DNA of 43,679 nt from NCBI GenBank assembly GCA_946184125.1, contig CAMHEL010000014.1:1-43679 (forward strand). Direction: 5' to 3'. Source of the stretch: an uncultured Prevotellaceae bacterium. GTDB lineage: Bacteria > Bacteroidota > Bacteroidia > Bacteroidales > Bacteroidaceae. A program made the translations under genes and the position numbers. Each line of letters begins with the position of its first letter. Position 1 is the stretch's first letter. Below are positions 26,301-34,636 of this stretch, one piece after another. The notes beneath the pieces are model-generated. The model saw only the letters and a list, made by a program, of their open reading frames with translations. It was not told the DNA's origin and did no database searches.

Positions 26301-28625
26301 ATCACCATACTGGATGGTGTAATTGTTGGCTGTGATGACCACACTCGTATAAACAGCCTTGAAATAACCGCTCTTCCACTGGAAATAACTGCCAGAGGTA
26401 TCTATATCGCCGAAATTGAAGTCGATTGGCACGTTCAACTGGCAGGGCATGCTTGCAGTTCCCACACCTTTGCAGGCATCAGTGCCGAGTTTGCTCATCT
26501 TATTTGAAAGCGTGAGACTGAGGAGGCCGGAACAATTATAGAGGATGTTGTAGACAGTATTCGTTTTCGAGGTGTCGAAACCACTCAGGTCAAGATTGGT
26601 CAACCGTCGGCAACCACTGAACATATTGTCCATATTTGTCACCTTCTCGGTGTTGAAACCACTGACGTCAAGACTTCCAAGAGTGGCACAGCCTTCGAAC
26701 ATGGCATACATCGAGGTCACATTCGCAGTATTGAAAAGGCTGACATCGAGACTGAGCAACGAGGAGCATCCCTCAAACATCTCCTCCATATCCGTAACCT
26801 TGCCTGTATCGAAATTGCCGACATTCAACAACTGAATTCTGCTGCAATAAGCGAACATTCCATGCATGTCGGTCACTTCTGAGGTATTGAGGTGCTCAAG
26901 GCCTGAGATGTCAGTCAAATTGGAAAAATTAAAGAACCAACCATAGCATGACTTGGGTCTCGCACAGGCAAACGAACTGTCGAAAACAACTCTGGTGACG
27001 TTCTCCTGGTTGTTGGGCGTAACCCACTCAGGAGTATAACTGCCGGTGCTTAAAGCATATTTGGCACCACTGCGAGATGACTTATAAATGTCATCGTAAA
27101 ACGACAAAGTATTGCCAAGCAAACAAACATAAACGTCTTTTGATTTAACGGTCAGTGTACCGTTAACGTATGTCATCTCATAATTTTGCGAGGAGGCACC
27201 CGACACGGTGATGGGATATGTGCCAACAGTACTTGTTGCCGTCGCCGTGGTGGTGGCTGTGGGCTGAGTGGCAAGGCAAGAGGCATCGTCGCCATTGACA
27301 AAGCCTGAATAAGTGAAAGTGAATTCGGGATTGTCATCGCCTTCACCTCTTTCACAATCATTTACCTGGATGGTCAAAGGAGCCTTGGCAACATTGAGGG
27401 TGAATTCCTTTGAGAATGGATTGTAAAACCTGTCTCCTTCCTGCGTAGCCGTGATGGTGGCAGTGCCAGCCCCCTTGATGGTCAGTACCCTACCACTGAT
27501 GGTGGCCACACTGGTATTGCTGGACGTCCATGAAAGGGTCAATCCTTCAACGGTCTTCTCCGGCAGGTTGTATGCCCCGTCGCCATAGGCCATCGAGGGA
27601 ATTTCGCTCAAGGCAATGGTCTGGTCCTGAGGTATGATTTCCTTGATGGTCAACACACCGTTGACATGGGTCACAGAATAGTTGGAGGCAGACGTGCCCG
27701 ACACAGTGATGGGATAGGTACCAGGAGCACTTGCTGATGTCGCATTGCAGGAGATGGCCGGCTGCGTGGTCAGCACGTTGGCAGTCTCGCCATTCATGAA
27801 GCCAGAGTAGGTGGCCTCGAAGGAGGGAAGCGGGTCGCCCTGATAGATGGTGTAACTCTTGGCGGTGACGGTCAGCGGAGCCTTGGTGACTGTGACTTTC
27901 CCCTCGTAGAATGTAACCGTACCACTTTCAAAAATCTCATACTTGTTGTTGATTGATAAGGGATAGGTACCCACAGGAGTGGTGGGCCCCACATGATTGA
28001 TGGTGCCGTTATAACATATTATATTGGGCGCTTTTGCCATAGGCTCTATAGAATAACAAGTATAAGTGAATGCCGGTGCGCCACTACCGTATGTCATCGT
28101 CTGGTCATCCGCTATAAGATAGGCATTCTCATAAACACCTTTTTTGAAGTAATCACTTGTCCATCCTTTGTTGGCATAATCGTTCTTCGTTCCTGTTGGG
28201 ACAATCAACATACAATTATTGGATATGCCACTAAAAGCAGAACTTTCACAGGATGGCACTGATGTTGCAGTACAAATGATAGCAGAGAGAGAAGAACAAT
28301 TATAAAAAGCTTGTGATTGAATTTGATAGACGGTATTCGGAATACGAATTGATTTGACAGTACCGCCATAAAGACAGTTTGATCCTATAGCAGTGACTTT
28401 ATATGTTTTCCCATCGTTTTCAACGGTTGATGGAACAACAATATTTCCTGTATAGGTGGCTCCAGAGTTAGTGTCACATGTAAATCTGCAAGTGCCATAC
28501 CCAGCACCTCCTATCCATTGAAAACTGTCAAAAGCCAGTCCATTGACTATTATTTTATCCATCGCTGCTAACGCAAACAAGGGAATAAGAAGGAATATAA
28601 ATAAGCCGAATAGTCTTTGTTTCAT
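23328..28625 (-). CDS. Giant secreted BspA-like / MBG-domain surface protein with dockerin-like end
   Basis: Protein of 1765 residues with signal peptide MKQRLFGLFIFLLIPLFALA. The order, approximate: LRR_5-like start (22-165); MBG domains (168-330); a Big-type Ig domain (332-412); MBG (412-495); first BspA/DUF285 block of about 26-residue repeats such as NTSKVTNMDSMFSGC (502-758); two MBG domains (760-912); an unassigned segment (919-1098); second and third DUF285 blocks (1102-1358 and 1362-1700); and a duplicated dockerin-like motif, GDVNHDMMVTITDVM and NADMNGDHDINISDIM (1702-1765). No type IX secretion sorting domain is seen. Probable surface adhesin or matrix-binding protein. The start at 28625 was chosen for the signal peptide. 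The near-identical DNA at about 23530-23600 and 24550-24620 could recombine. Confidence 0.88.
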   Translation of the reverse strand: MKQRLFGLFIFLLIPLFALAAMDKIIVNGLAFDSFQWIGGAGYGTCRFTCDTNSGATYTGNIVVPSTVENDGKTYKVTAIGSNCLYGGTVKSIRIPNTVYQIQSQAFYNCSSLSAIICTATSVPSCESSAFSGISNNCMLIVPTGTKNDYANKGWTSDYFKKGVYENAYLIADDQTMTYGSGAPAFTYTCYSIEPMAKAPNIICYNGTINHVGPTTPVGTYPLSINNKYEIFESGTVTFYEGKVTVTKAPLTVTAKSYTIYQGDPLPSFEATYSGFMNGETANVLTTQPAISCNATSASAPGTYPITVSGTSASNYSVTHVNGVLTIKEIIPQDQTIALSEIPSMAYGDGAYNLPEKTVEGLTLSWTSSNTSVATISGRVLTIKGAGTATITATQEGDRFYNPFSKEFTLNVAKAPLTIQVNDCERGEGDDNPEFTFTYSGFVNGDDASCLATQPTATTTATATSTVGTYPITVSGASSQNYEMTYVNGTLTVKSKDVYVCLLGNTLSFYDDIYKSSRSGAKYALSTGSYTPEWVTPNNQENVTRVVFDSSFACARPKSCYGWFFNFSNLTDISGLEHLNTSEVTDMHGMFAYCSRIQLLNVGNFDTGKVTDMEEMFEGCSSLLSLDVSLFNTANVTSMYAMFEGCATLGSLDVSGFNTEKVTNMDNMFSGCRRLTNLDLSGFDTSKTNTVYNILYNCSGLLSLTLSNKMSKLGTDACKGVGTASMPCQLNVPIDFNFGDIDTSGSYFQWKSGYFKAVYTSVVITANNYTIQYGDAIPALEYTSQGATLNGTPSLSCAATSSSPVGTYPITVSQGSVTNSNATYVDGTLTITKAPLTVTAKSYTITQGDPIPTFEADYEGFKNSENANVLTTQPTITCSATVSSTPGTYAIIVSGAEADNYEITYIAGSLTVNMGGTTPSDEVDDEGFRYINDFTYVKDISDCTSGTRSSFTNATQHLTLDNVLKANVFKVGQFYGRSEGQSWADMSVYGGKDATNKIGEFNFCWAWYSIQIGDGVFGFVDAYDNMEIGETKQGTAEDGTVYTFTLLDKAIENGDNKIVFCCDPPLYFGANNGYVGIDRFSNRVQMKYVKDVNDIGGNPEKTAYAILNDTTLTFYFDSSRGQREGTVFNVGGSTPEWYGNASISQVTHVVFDPSFIHFLPTSTNRWLCGMSKLESITGIENLNTSKVTNMDSMFSGCYSLTSIDLSHFDTSSCTYTGWMFYGCSNLKSLDMSHFDTSKVTDMGAMFYGCTSLTTVDLSPLNTSSCRTFELMFANCTSLTALDLSHLDTSSLSDTRNMMTNCTSLESLTLPASLSSLSSNACTDVGTEASPCELYVPDSFDFGSIDTSASAFQWKSGWFHRFSEPYVILSTDGKTLSFYSDNSKNVREGTVYELNTGSNLPGWYVADGFSSVTKVVFDASFDAVRPTSTFAWLVMNQLTTIEGLEYLHTDEVTNMGYMFWSCNNLATLDVTHFNTSKVRSMRFLFAGMESLTSLDVSHFDTSNVTDMMNMFQSCSKLTSLDVTLFDTSKVTGMRSMFLNCSLLTDLDVSGFVTDNVTNMSYMFMNCAALTSIDLSGFNTAKVTEMEYMFSGCNSLQSVDLSGFSTGLVRDMSYMFNNCKALTSLDLSSFNMDNVTNTVRMLNGCSSLANLTLSLGFSGISDDAYTYVGTEANPCKLNVPDSFDFGSIDTSASAFQWKSGWFSYDKDILLGDVNHDMMVTITDVMMTVNAVVSARPAGFYPENADMNGDHDINISDIMMIVKIVVGN

Positions 28626-28802
28626 AGTTATATCGTTATATCGTTTACCTGTTGTGCTATTGAAGTTTATGACAAAGCCCAATGAAGGTGTGAGTCTTTC
28701 TGCCCTTCACCATGTTACATTGAATTCTGCAGATGCTTTGGAAAGTGATGCTTAACAACTCCCCTCAATGTCCGTCGACGGATAAAATCCGAAGACAGAG
28801 TA

Positions 28803-28833
28803 CAAAGATAGTGCAAGTCGAGTGGAATTCAAA
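28803..28833 (-). promoter_or_regulatory. Promoter for the BspA-like gene
   Basis: On the minus strand TTTG (28830-28833) lies 19 nt before TATCTTTG (28803-28810), a full match to the Bacteroidetes consensus. The leader to the start codon would be about 170 nt. The element sits in the first of two tandem copies. Confidence 0.6.
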
Positions 28834-28951
28834 ATAAAAAACACAGTTTTTTAATTTTGATTCCCGAGACGCAGCCTATCTTATCTAAAGATAGTGCAAG
28901 TCGAGTGGAATTCAAAAGAAAAAACGCAGTTTTTTAATTTTGATTCCCGAA
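28805..28951. repeat. Tandem duplication carrying the BspA promoter
   Basis: A block of about 65 bp beginning AAAGATAGTGCAAGTCGAG occurs at about 28805 and again at about 28889, differing at only a few bases. The second copy has TATCTTTA at the -7 place, so only the copy nearer the gene keeps a consensus element. Further on, short TTGAAAA heptamers (about 28952-28975) and AATTATG repeats (about 28999-29036) fill the spacer to lpxA. Confidence 0.75.
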
Positions 28952-29058
28952 TTGAAAATTGAAAATTGAAGATTATTGGTAATTGCGAAAGAAATCGTGA
29001 AATTATGAATTATGCATTATGAATTATGAATTATCAATTGGCGTCAGCTATTTAGCAA

Positions 29059-29097
29059 TCAGGGGGGCAAGTCATGGATAATGATCTGCCCCCCTGA
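29059..29097 (-). terminator. Hairpin after the lpxA-type gene
   Basis: TCAGGGGGGCA (29059-29069) and TGCCCCCCTGA (29087-29097) form a perfect 11-bp stem around a 17-nt loop, 25 bp past the stop codon. There is no strong T-run, so it may end transcription weakly or protect the mRNA end. Confidence 0.5.
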
Positions 29098-29121
29098 CAA
29101 AGAGGATGTCGCGAAAGGAGA

Positions 29122-29907
29122 CTACATGATTTTGGTGATGATACCCCTTTGTGTCTCGGAAAGGAAGCGTATGAGCGCCTGTATCTCCTCGCTGTCGGGC
29201 ACCTGCTCGCGGACCTGGAGGATGGCATCGAGGACACTGTTCTGCCCGTGGAAGACGAGCCGGTAGGCATTGGCGATATGCTTCTGCACCTTTTCCGGCA
29301 CCCCTGCCATGGTCAGCTTGGTGGTGTTGACCCCATAGTATTTCACCGGTTTTCCTCCAACGATGATATAGGGAGGCACATCTTTCAAGAAGGAGGTGCC
29401 AGCCTGCACCATGGATTCCTTCCCCACCCTGCATCCTGCATTGACGATGACACTTGTCGAGAGGATGACATCATCCTCAAGGACACAGTCGCCTGCGATT
29501 TTTGTTCCATATCCGAAGACGCAGTTGTCGCCAATGACGGTGTCGTGCGACACATGTACGCCCTCCATGAGGAAGTTGTTGCTGCCGATGACCGTTTTGC
29601 ACCCTTTATGTGTGGCCCTGTTGATGACCACATTCTCTCGGATGATGTTGTTGTCGCCGATGACACACTCGCTTTTCTCACCAGTGAACTCGAAGTCCTG
29701 TGGCAGGGCACCGATGACCGAGCCCTGGTGAATTTTGTTTGCCTTTCCTATTCGTGAGCCGTTGAGGATGCTGGTGAACGGGAAGATGACGCACCCGTCG
29801 CCGATTTCCACATCTCCCTCGATATATACGAAAGGAAAGATTTTGCAATTGTCGCCTATTCTCGCCCTTTGGTCGATTTCAGCTCTTGGACTGATATCAC
29901 TTGCCAT
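29122..29907 (-). CDS. lpxA: LpxA-type UDP-N-acetylglucosamine acyltransferase
   Basis: Left-handed beta-helix acyltransferase of 261 residues. Hexapeptide repeats run through residues about 5-190 (for example IGDNCKIFPFVYIEGDVEIGDG), with LPQDFEF and the catalytic histidine H121 in GVHVSHDTVIG (the position of E. coli H125), followed by a helical C terminus. LpxA adds the first acyl chain to UDP-GlcNAc in lipid A synthesis. It is likely a true LpxA or a paralogue; the lpxD, lpxC and fabZ partners are not here. It lies 41 bp after the outer membrane efflux gene, in the same direction, so it probably shares the efflux transcript. Confidence 0.82.
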   Translation of the reverse strand: MASDISPRAEIDQRARIGDNCKIFPFVYIEGDVEIGDGCVIFPFTSILNGSRIGKANKIHQGSVIGALPQDFEFTGEKSECVIGDNNIIRENVVINRATHKGCKTVIGSNNFLMEGVHVSHDTVIGDNCVFGYGTKIAGDCVLEDDVILSTSVIVNAGCRVGKESMVQAGTSFLKDVPPYIIVGGKPVKYYGVNTTKLTMAGVPEKVQKHIANAYRLVFHGQNSVLDAILQVREQVPDSEEIQALIRFLSETQRGIITKIM

Positions 29908-29948
29908 AATAATTCAAAATTCGTGATATAAGATTTGTTCTATTCATC

Positions 29949-31331
29949 CTATTTGCCGCCGCCACCGAGGGCGCTGTAGAGATTGACCACGGCCTGCATT
30001 TTGTAGAATTGGTCGGTGACCATGGAAAGCTGTGAGTTGAGCAGCGTCTGCTGAGCGGTGATGACCTCGAGATAGGAGCTGTTGGAACTTTTGAAGAGCA
30101 TTTTGGTATGCTCCACGTTTTTCTGCAGTGTCTCCGCCCTCTTGCTCTCCAGTTTCGCCTTCTCGTCGGAAGCGTTGTAAAGCACGAGTGCGTCGCTCAC
30201 CTCACTTCCCGCCTTCAGAATGGCGTTCTGCCAGTTGTTGAAGGCCTGCTGGTACTGCGACTCAGCCACTCTCAGTCCTGCGGTGAGCTGCCCCCTCATG
30301 AAGATGGGCTGCGTGATGCTTCCCACCAGTGAGAGGAGGAATTTCCCTGGGTTGACGATGCCACCCATGTTGTTGGTGAAGGTGGCCGAAGGTGTGATGG
30401 TGAGGCTTGGGTAGAAGCGGCTGCGTGCCGTCTCGATGTTATAGAAGCACTGTGCGAGGTTCATTTCGGCATAGTGCACGTCGGCCCGGTTGGCCAGCAG
30501 CTGCAGTCCGATGCCGGTGCTGAACTCCGACGGGAGGTTCTGGTTCTCGAGTTTTCCCCTTGAGATGGTCTGCGCCGGCTGCCCCAAGACGAGCGACAGC
30601 GAGTTCTCCACCTCTCTGATTTGCCTTTTCATGTCGACCGCCTGTGTCAGCACTGAGTAGTAGTTGGCCTCCGCGCTCTGCACGCTTGTCGACCTTGCCC
30701 TGCCCAGTTCCATCTGCAGTTTCATCATGTCCCAGGTGTCTTTGGTGAGCGATGTCATGTCGCCGAGGATTTCGAGCTGGCGGTCGAGCATGAGTAGCGT
30801 GTAGTACATGTTGGCCACCCCCGCCACGATATTCGTCCTGATGACGACCTGATAGTCGTGCAAGGCAGTGAGCTGCGCCTGGGCCGACCTTTTCTGTGAG
30901 AGGAAAGTGCCGAAGAGGTCAGCGTTCCAGCTTGCCGCCACGGGCAGCTGATAGGTCTTTGTCGCCGGTCCGCCATCCCATGAGGCGATGGTTCCCGATG
31001 GCGAGAAGGTGAACTGCGGCAGGAAGGCGAGGCGCGCCACTTTGAGCTGGTCCTCGGCCATCTTCACGTTGAGAGCGGCATTGAGCAGGTCGACATTGTT
31101 GTCGAGGGCCTGCTGGATGAGGATTTGCAGCTGCGGGTCAGTGAAGACCGAGCGCCATGGCAGCTGTCCGAAAGTCGTGTCGGCCTGAGCGACGAGTGTG
31201 TCGGTGAGCGAGACGTTGTCGCGTATGACGCCTTTGGTGCTGACGTCGGGCCTCTCGTAGGTCTTGTACAAGCCACATCCCGACATAAGGGCCACTGATG
31301 CGGCAAGTATCACGATATTGAGTTTCTTCAT
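29949..31331 (-). CDS. RND efflux outer membrane factor (TolC/OprM type lipoprotein)
   Basis: Protein of 460 residues forming the outer membrane channel of a tripartite efflux pump. The lipoprotein signal has lipobox LMSGC with C19, followed by GLYKTYERPDV, the usual start of NodT-type factors. Two outer-membrane-efflux repeats of long helices follow (LDNNVDLLNAALNVKMAEDQ and the later LLANRADVHYAEMNLAQ). It lies 3 bp after the pump gene, so the two are almost certainly co-translated. Confidence 0.92.
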   Translation of the reverse strand: MKKLNIVILAASVALMSGCGLYKTYERPDVSTKGVIRDNVSLTDTLVAQADTTFGQLPWRSVFTDPQLQILIQQALDNNVDLLNAALNVKMAEDQLKVARLAFLPQFTFSPSGTIASWDGGPATKTYQLPVAASWNADLFGTFLSQKRSAQAQLTALHDYQVVIRTNIVAGVANMYYTLLMLDRQLEILGDMTSLTKDTWDMMKLQMELGRARSTSVQSAEANYYSVLTQAVDMKRQIREVENSLSLVLGQPAQTISRGKLENQNLPSEFSTGIGLQLLANRADVHYAEMNLAQCFYNIETARSRFYPSLTITPSATFTNNMGGIVNPGKFLLSLVGSITQPIFMRGQLTAGLRVAESQYQQAFNNWQNAILKAGSEVSDALVLYNASDEKAKLESKRAETLQKNVEHTKMLFKSSNSSYLEVITAQQTLLNSQLSMVTDQFYKMQAVVNLYSALGGGGK

Positions 31332-31334
31332 GAG

Positions 31335-34300
31335 TTATTCCTCCACAATATAGTTGTTGGCATGATTGACATACTGTTTCATTTCGGCATTGACCGTCTC
31401 ATCGACCTCTTCCTCGAAACGCATGGGCCGGAACTTCTCCTGCAGCGACTGGAAGATAAGGAAGAGTGCGGGCACCACGAAAATCTGCAGCAAGGTACCT
31501 AACAGCATACCGCCGATGGCAGCAGCACCGAGAGTCTGGTTACCATTCTTTCCCACACCAGAAGCGAACATCATGGGGAGCAGACCGATAATCATGGCCA
31601 GCGAGGTCATCAGGATGGGTCGCAGACGAGCTGCCGCACCAAGCACAGCCGCCCATGAGATGGCCATACCGAGCTGTCGTCTCTCGAGGGCGAACTGCAC
31701 GATAAGGATGGCGTTCTTGGCCAGCAGACCGATCAGCATAATCAGCGAAATCTGCATGTAGATATCGTTGGAATGGCCGAAGAGCTGTGTGAAGAGGAAA
31801 GCGCCTGCCAGACCGAATGGCACGGAGAGAATCACCGCCAATGGGAGGATGTAGCTCTCGTACTGTGCGGCGAGGATGAGATAGATGAACACGATACAGA
31901 GCAGGAAGATGAGCGCCGTGGAGTTGCTCGACTGAGCCTCCTGGCGTGTCAGTCCTGAGTAATCGTAGGTGTAGCCAGCAGGCAGGTGCGTGGCAGCCAC
32001 TTCCTGCACGGCCTTGATGGCCTCACCGGTGGAATATCCGTCGGCGACGGTAGCGGTGACGTTGATAGCCGTGAAGAGGTTGAAGCGGTTGATATTCGAC
32101 GGTCCGTAGACACGCTCGAGTTTGCAGAACTCATTGACAGGCGACATGCCCGACGGCGTCCTCACATAGACGCTATTGAGGCTCGCAGGAGTCATGCGGC
32201 ATTCGGGCGAGGCCTGCACCATCACACGGTAGAGTTTTCCGTAGGCATTGAAGTTGGAGGCGTAGAGACCGCCATAATAGCCCTGCAAGGTGGAGAGCAC
32301 GGTTTGGGGTGAGATACCAGCCTGCTTGCACTTGGCCACATCCATGTGAATCATGTACTGCGGATAGCTGGGGTTGTAGGAGGTCATGGCCGTCTGTATT
32401 TCAGGCCTGTTGTTGAGTTCCGCAAGATAGTCTTTCACGACGCCGAAGAACTTGAGGAGGTCTCCACCGGTGCGGTCCTGCATGACGAGCGACACGCCGC
32501 TGTTGGCGGAGAAGCCGGGGATCATAGGGGGCGAGAAGGCCAGCACCTGTGCATCCTTGATGGAGGCCGTCTGCTTGTAAATCATGCCGAGCACAGAGTT
32601 GGCATCATAGGGATTGACGAGGAAGCGGTAGAAGCTGTCGCCCTGCCAGAAGCCTGAGAGTTTCCACCAGAATCCTTTCTGTCGCTCATCGAAGGGTTTG
32701 AGCTTGATGATGAAGGTAGCCTGGTCGCTACCAGCACCAGCGATGAAGTTGTAACCCTGGATTTGCTCACGCGACTGGATGGCCGGATTGGACGCCAGTA
32801 TGGAGTCCACCTCATTGATAATCTGCCTTGTGCGTGCCACAGAGGTGGCAGGGGGCATGGAGATGGTGCAGAAGAGCGTTCCGGTGTCCTCGCTGGGCAC
32901 GAGTCCCGACTTGGTGGTCTGCATGGTGACGGCGAGCACGATGATACCGATGAGCACGGCGGCGCCAATGGCGATAGGCTTGCGCACCAGTTTTTCCACC
33001 CGGCTCTTATATTTTCCGAGGATTTTCTCGTATGAGGTGTTGAATGCCGCATGGAATCGGTCGATAAACGACATCTTCACCTCTTCGCCATTCTCGTCGT
33101 GGGGTTTGAGGAAGATGGCGCACAGTGCCGGCGACAACGTAAGGGCATTGAGCGCCGAGATGAAGATAGACACCGCCATGGTGATACCGAATTCGCGGTA
33201 GAAGGTACCCGATGTGCCACCGATGAACGACACGGGGATGAACACCGACGCCATCACGAGTGTGATGGAGATGATGGCACCCGAAATCTCGTTCATGGCA
33301 TCGATAGAGGCAGTGAGGGAGCTCTTGTACCCCTGGTCGAGCTTGGCATGCACCGCCTCGACGACCACGATGGCATCGTCGACCACGATGGCAATGGCAA
33401 GCAGCAAAGCCGACAGCGTGAGGAGGTTGATGGAGAACCCGAAGATTTTGAGGAAGAAGAATGTACCGATGAGCGAGACGGGCACGGCAATCATAGGGAT
33501 GAGCGTGGAGCGGAAATCCTGGAGGAAGACATACACCACCAAGAAGACGAGGATGAGGGTCATGACGAGGGTGAAGACCACCTCCTCGATACTTGCATAG
33601 AGGAACTCGGTGACATCATAGTTGATTTTGTACGTCATTCCCGGAGGGAACAGCTTGGCTTGCTCCTCGAGCTCCTTCTTCACATTTTTGGCGATCTCGT
33701 TGGCATTAGAGCCAGCGATCTGCTGCACCATACCCATCACCGACGGGATGTTGTTGTTCTTCATCGACACCGAGTACTGCAGTCCGCCCAATTCCACCTT
33801 GGCGACGTCCTTCAGTTTCACGGTATTTCCATTCTGGTCGCTCTTGATGATGATATTACCAAACTCCTCAGCGTTTTTGAGTCGTCCGGTATAGCGCATG
33901 GCATACTCATAGGCCACATTCGACTGCTCTCCGAAAGCGCCAGGAGCGGCCTCCACGTTCTGCTCGGCCAGCACATTGGTAATGTCGGAAGGCATCAGAT
34001 TGTGCTGCTTCATCACCTCCGGGTCGAGCCAGATACGCATGGAGTAGGTCTTCACACCCGGCGACTGCACGTCGCCCACACCCTGTATACGCTTGATGGC
34101 AGGCACGACGTTGATATTGCTGTAGTTGGTGAGGAATTCGTCGTCGTAACGGCCGTCGCTGGTGAGCGTATACATCATCACCTGTGAGGTCTGACGCTTC
34201 ATGACGGTGACACCGATTCGTGTCACCTCGGCAGGCATCAGAGCCAGAGCCTGCTGCACACGGTTCTGCACGTTGACGGCGCACATATCGGGGTTCATTC

Positions 34301-34589
34301 CCTGTCGGAACAAGATGGAGAGGCTTGCCGAGCCACTCGATGCGGAGGAACTGATATAGTCCATACCCTCCACACCGTTGATGCTCTCCTCGAGAGGCAC
34401 GAGCACGGAGTTCTTCACCGTCTCGGCATCAGCACCAGGATAGCTGGTGAACACCACGACGGTGGGTGGTGCGATATCTGGATACTGCTCAATGGGGAGC
34501 GTAGCCAGTCCGATAAAACCCAGCAGCACAATAACGATGGAAATCACCGTTGAAAGCACCGGGCGTTTTATAAATGTTGTAAATGTCAT
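31335..34589 (-). CDS. RND efflux pump, inner membrane transporter (AcrB/HAE1 family)
   Basis: Protein of 1084 residues, the usual length. It has the family start FIKRPVLSTVISIVIVLLGFIGL, then LPIEQYPDIAPP, and the proton-relay pair D404-D405 in AIAIVVDDAIVVVE (E. coli AcrB D407/D408). The second half repeats the fold with a helix set beginning ALIFLLCIVFIYLILAAQYE. It exports hydrophobic compounds using the proton gradient; the actual substrate is not readable. It sits between the adaptor and outer membrane genes in a single operon. A short acidic C-terminal tail (EEEVDETVNAEMKQ) follows the last helix. Confidence 0.96.
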   Translation of the reverse strand: MTFTTFIKRPVLSTVISIVIVLLGFIGLATLPIEQYPDIAPPTVVVFTSYPGADAETVKNSVLVPLEESINGVEGMDYISSSASSGSASLSILFRQGMNPDMCAVNVQNRVQQALALMPAEVTRIGVTVMKRQTSQVMMYTLTSDGRYDDEFLTNYSNINVVPAIKRIQGVGDVQSPGVKTYSMRIWLDPEVMKQHNLMPSDITNVLAEQNVEAAPGAFGEQSNVAYEYAMRYTGRLKNAEEFGNIIIKSDQNGNTVKLKDVAKVELGGLQYSVSMKNNNIPSVMGMVQQIAGSNANEIAKNVKKELEEQAKLFPPGMTYKINYDVTEFLYASIEEVVFTLVMTLILVFLVVYVFLQDFRSTLIPMIAVPVSLIGTFFFLKIFGFSINLLTLSALLLAIAIVVDDAIVVVEAVHAKLDQGYKSSLTASIDAMNEISGAIISITLVMASVFIPVSFIGGTSGTFYREFGITMAVSIFISALNALTLSPALCAIFLKPHDENGEEVKMSFIDRFHAAFNTSYEKILGKYKSRVEKLVRKPIAIGAAVLIGIIVLAVTMQTTKSGLVPSEDTGTLFCTISMPPATSVARTRQIINEVDSILASNPAIQSREQIQGYNFIAGAGSDQATFIIKLKPFDERQKGFWWKLSGFWQGDSFYRFLVNPYDANSVLGMIYKQTASIKDAQVLAFSPPMIPGFSANSGVSLVMQDRTGGDLLKFFGVVKDYLAELNNRPEIQTAMTSYNPSYPQYMIHMDVAKCKQAGISPQTVLSTLQGYYGGLYASNFNAYGKLYRVMVQASPECRMTPASLNSVYVRTPSGMSPVNEFCKLERVYGPSNINRFNLFTAINVTATVADGYSTGEAIKAVQEVAATHLPAGYTYDYSGLTRQEAQSSNSTALIFLLCIVFIYLILAAQYESYILPLAVILSVPFGLAGAFLFTQLFGHSNDIYMQISLIMLIGLLAKNAILIVQFALERRQLGMAISWAAVLGAAARLRPILMTSLAMIIGLLPMMFASGVGKNGNQTLGAAAIGGMLLGTLLQIFVVPALFLIFQSLQEKFRPMRFEEEVDETVNAEMKQYVNHANNYIVEE

Positions 34590-34636
34590 GATGTCTGTAG
34601 TTTACAATTTGTACTGGAGTATCGGAATAAGAGGGT

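Noticed and set aside
33051..34187. A 378-codon plus-strand frame inside the RND pump gene
   Set aside because: Its composition is extremely rich in His, Asp, Glu and Arg and it overlaps an intact pump gene on the other strand.
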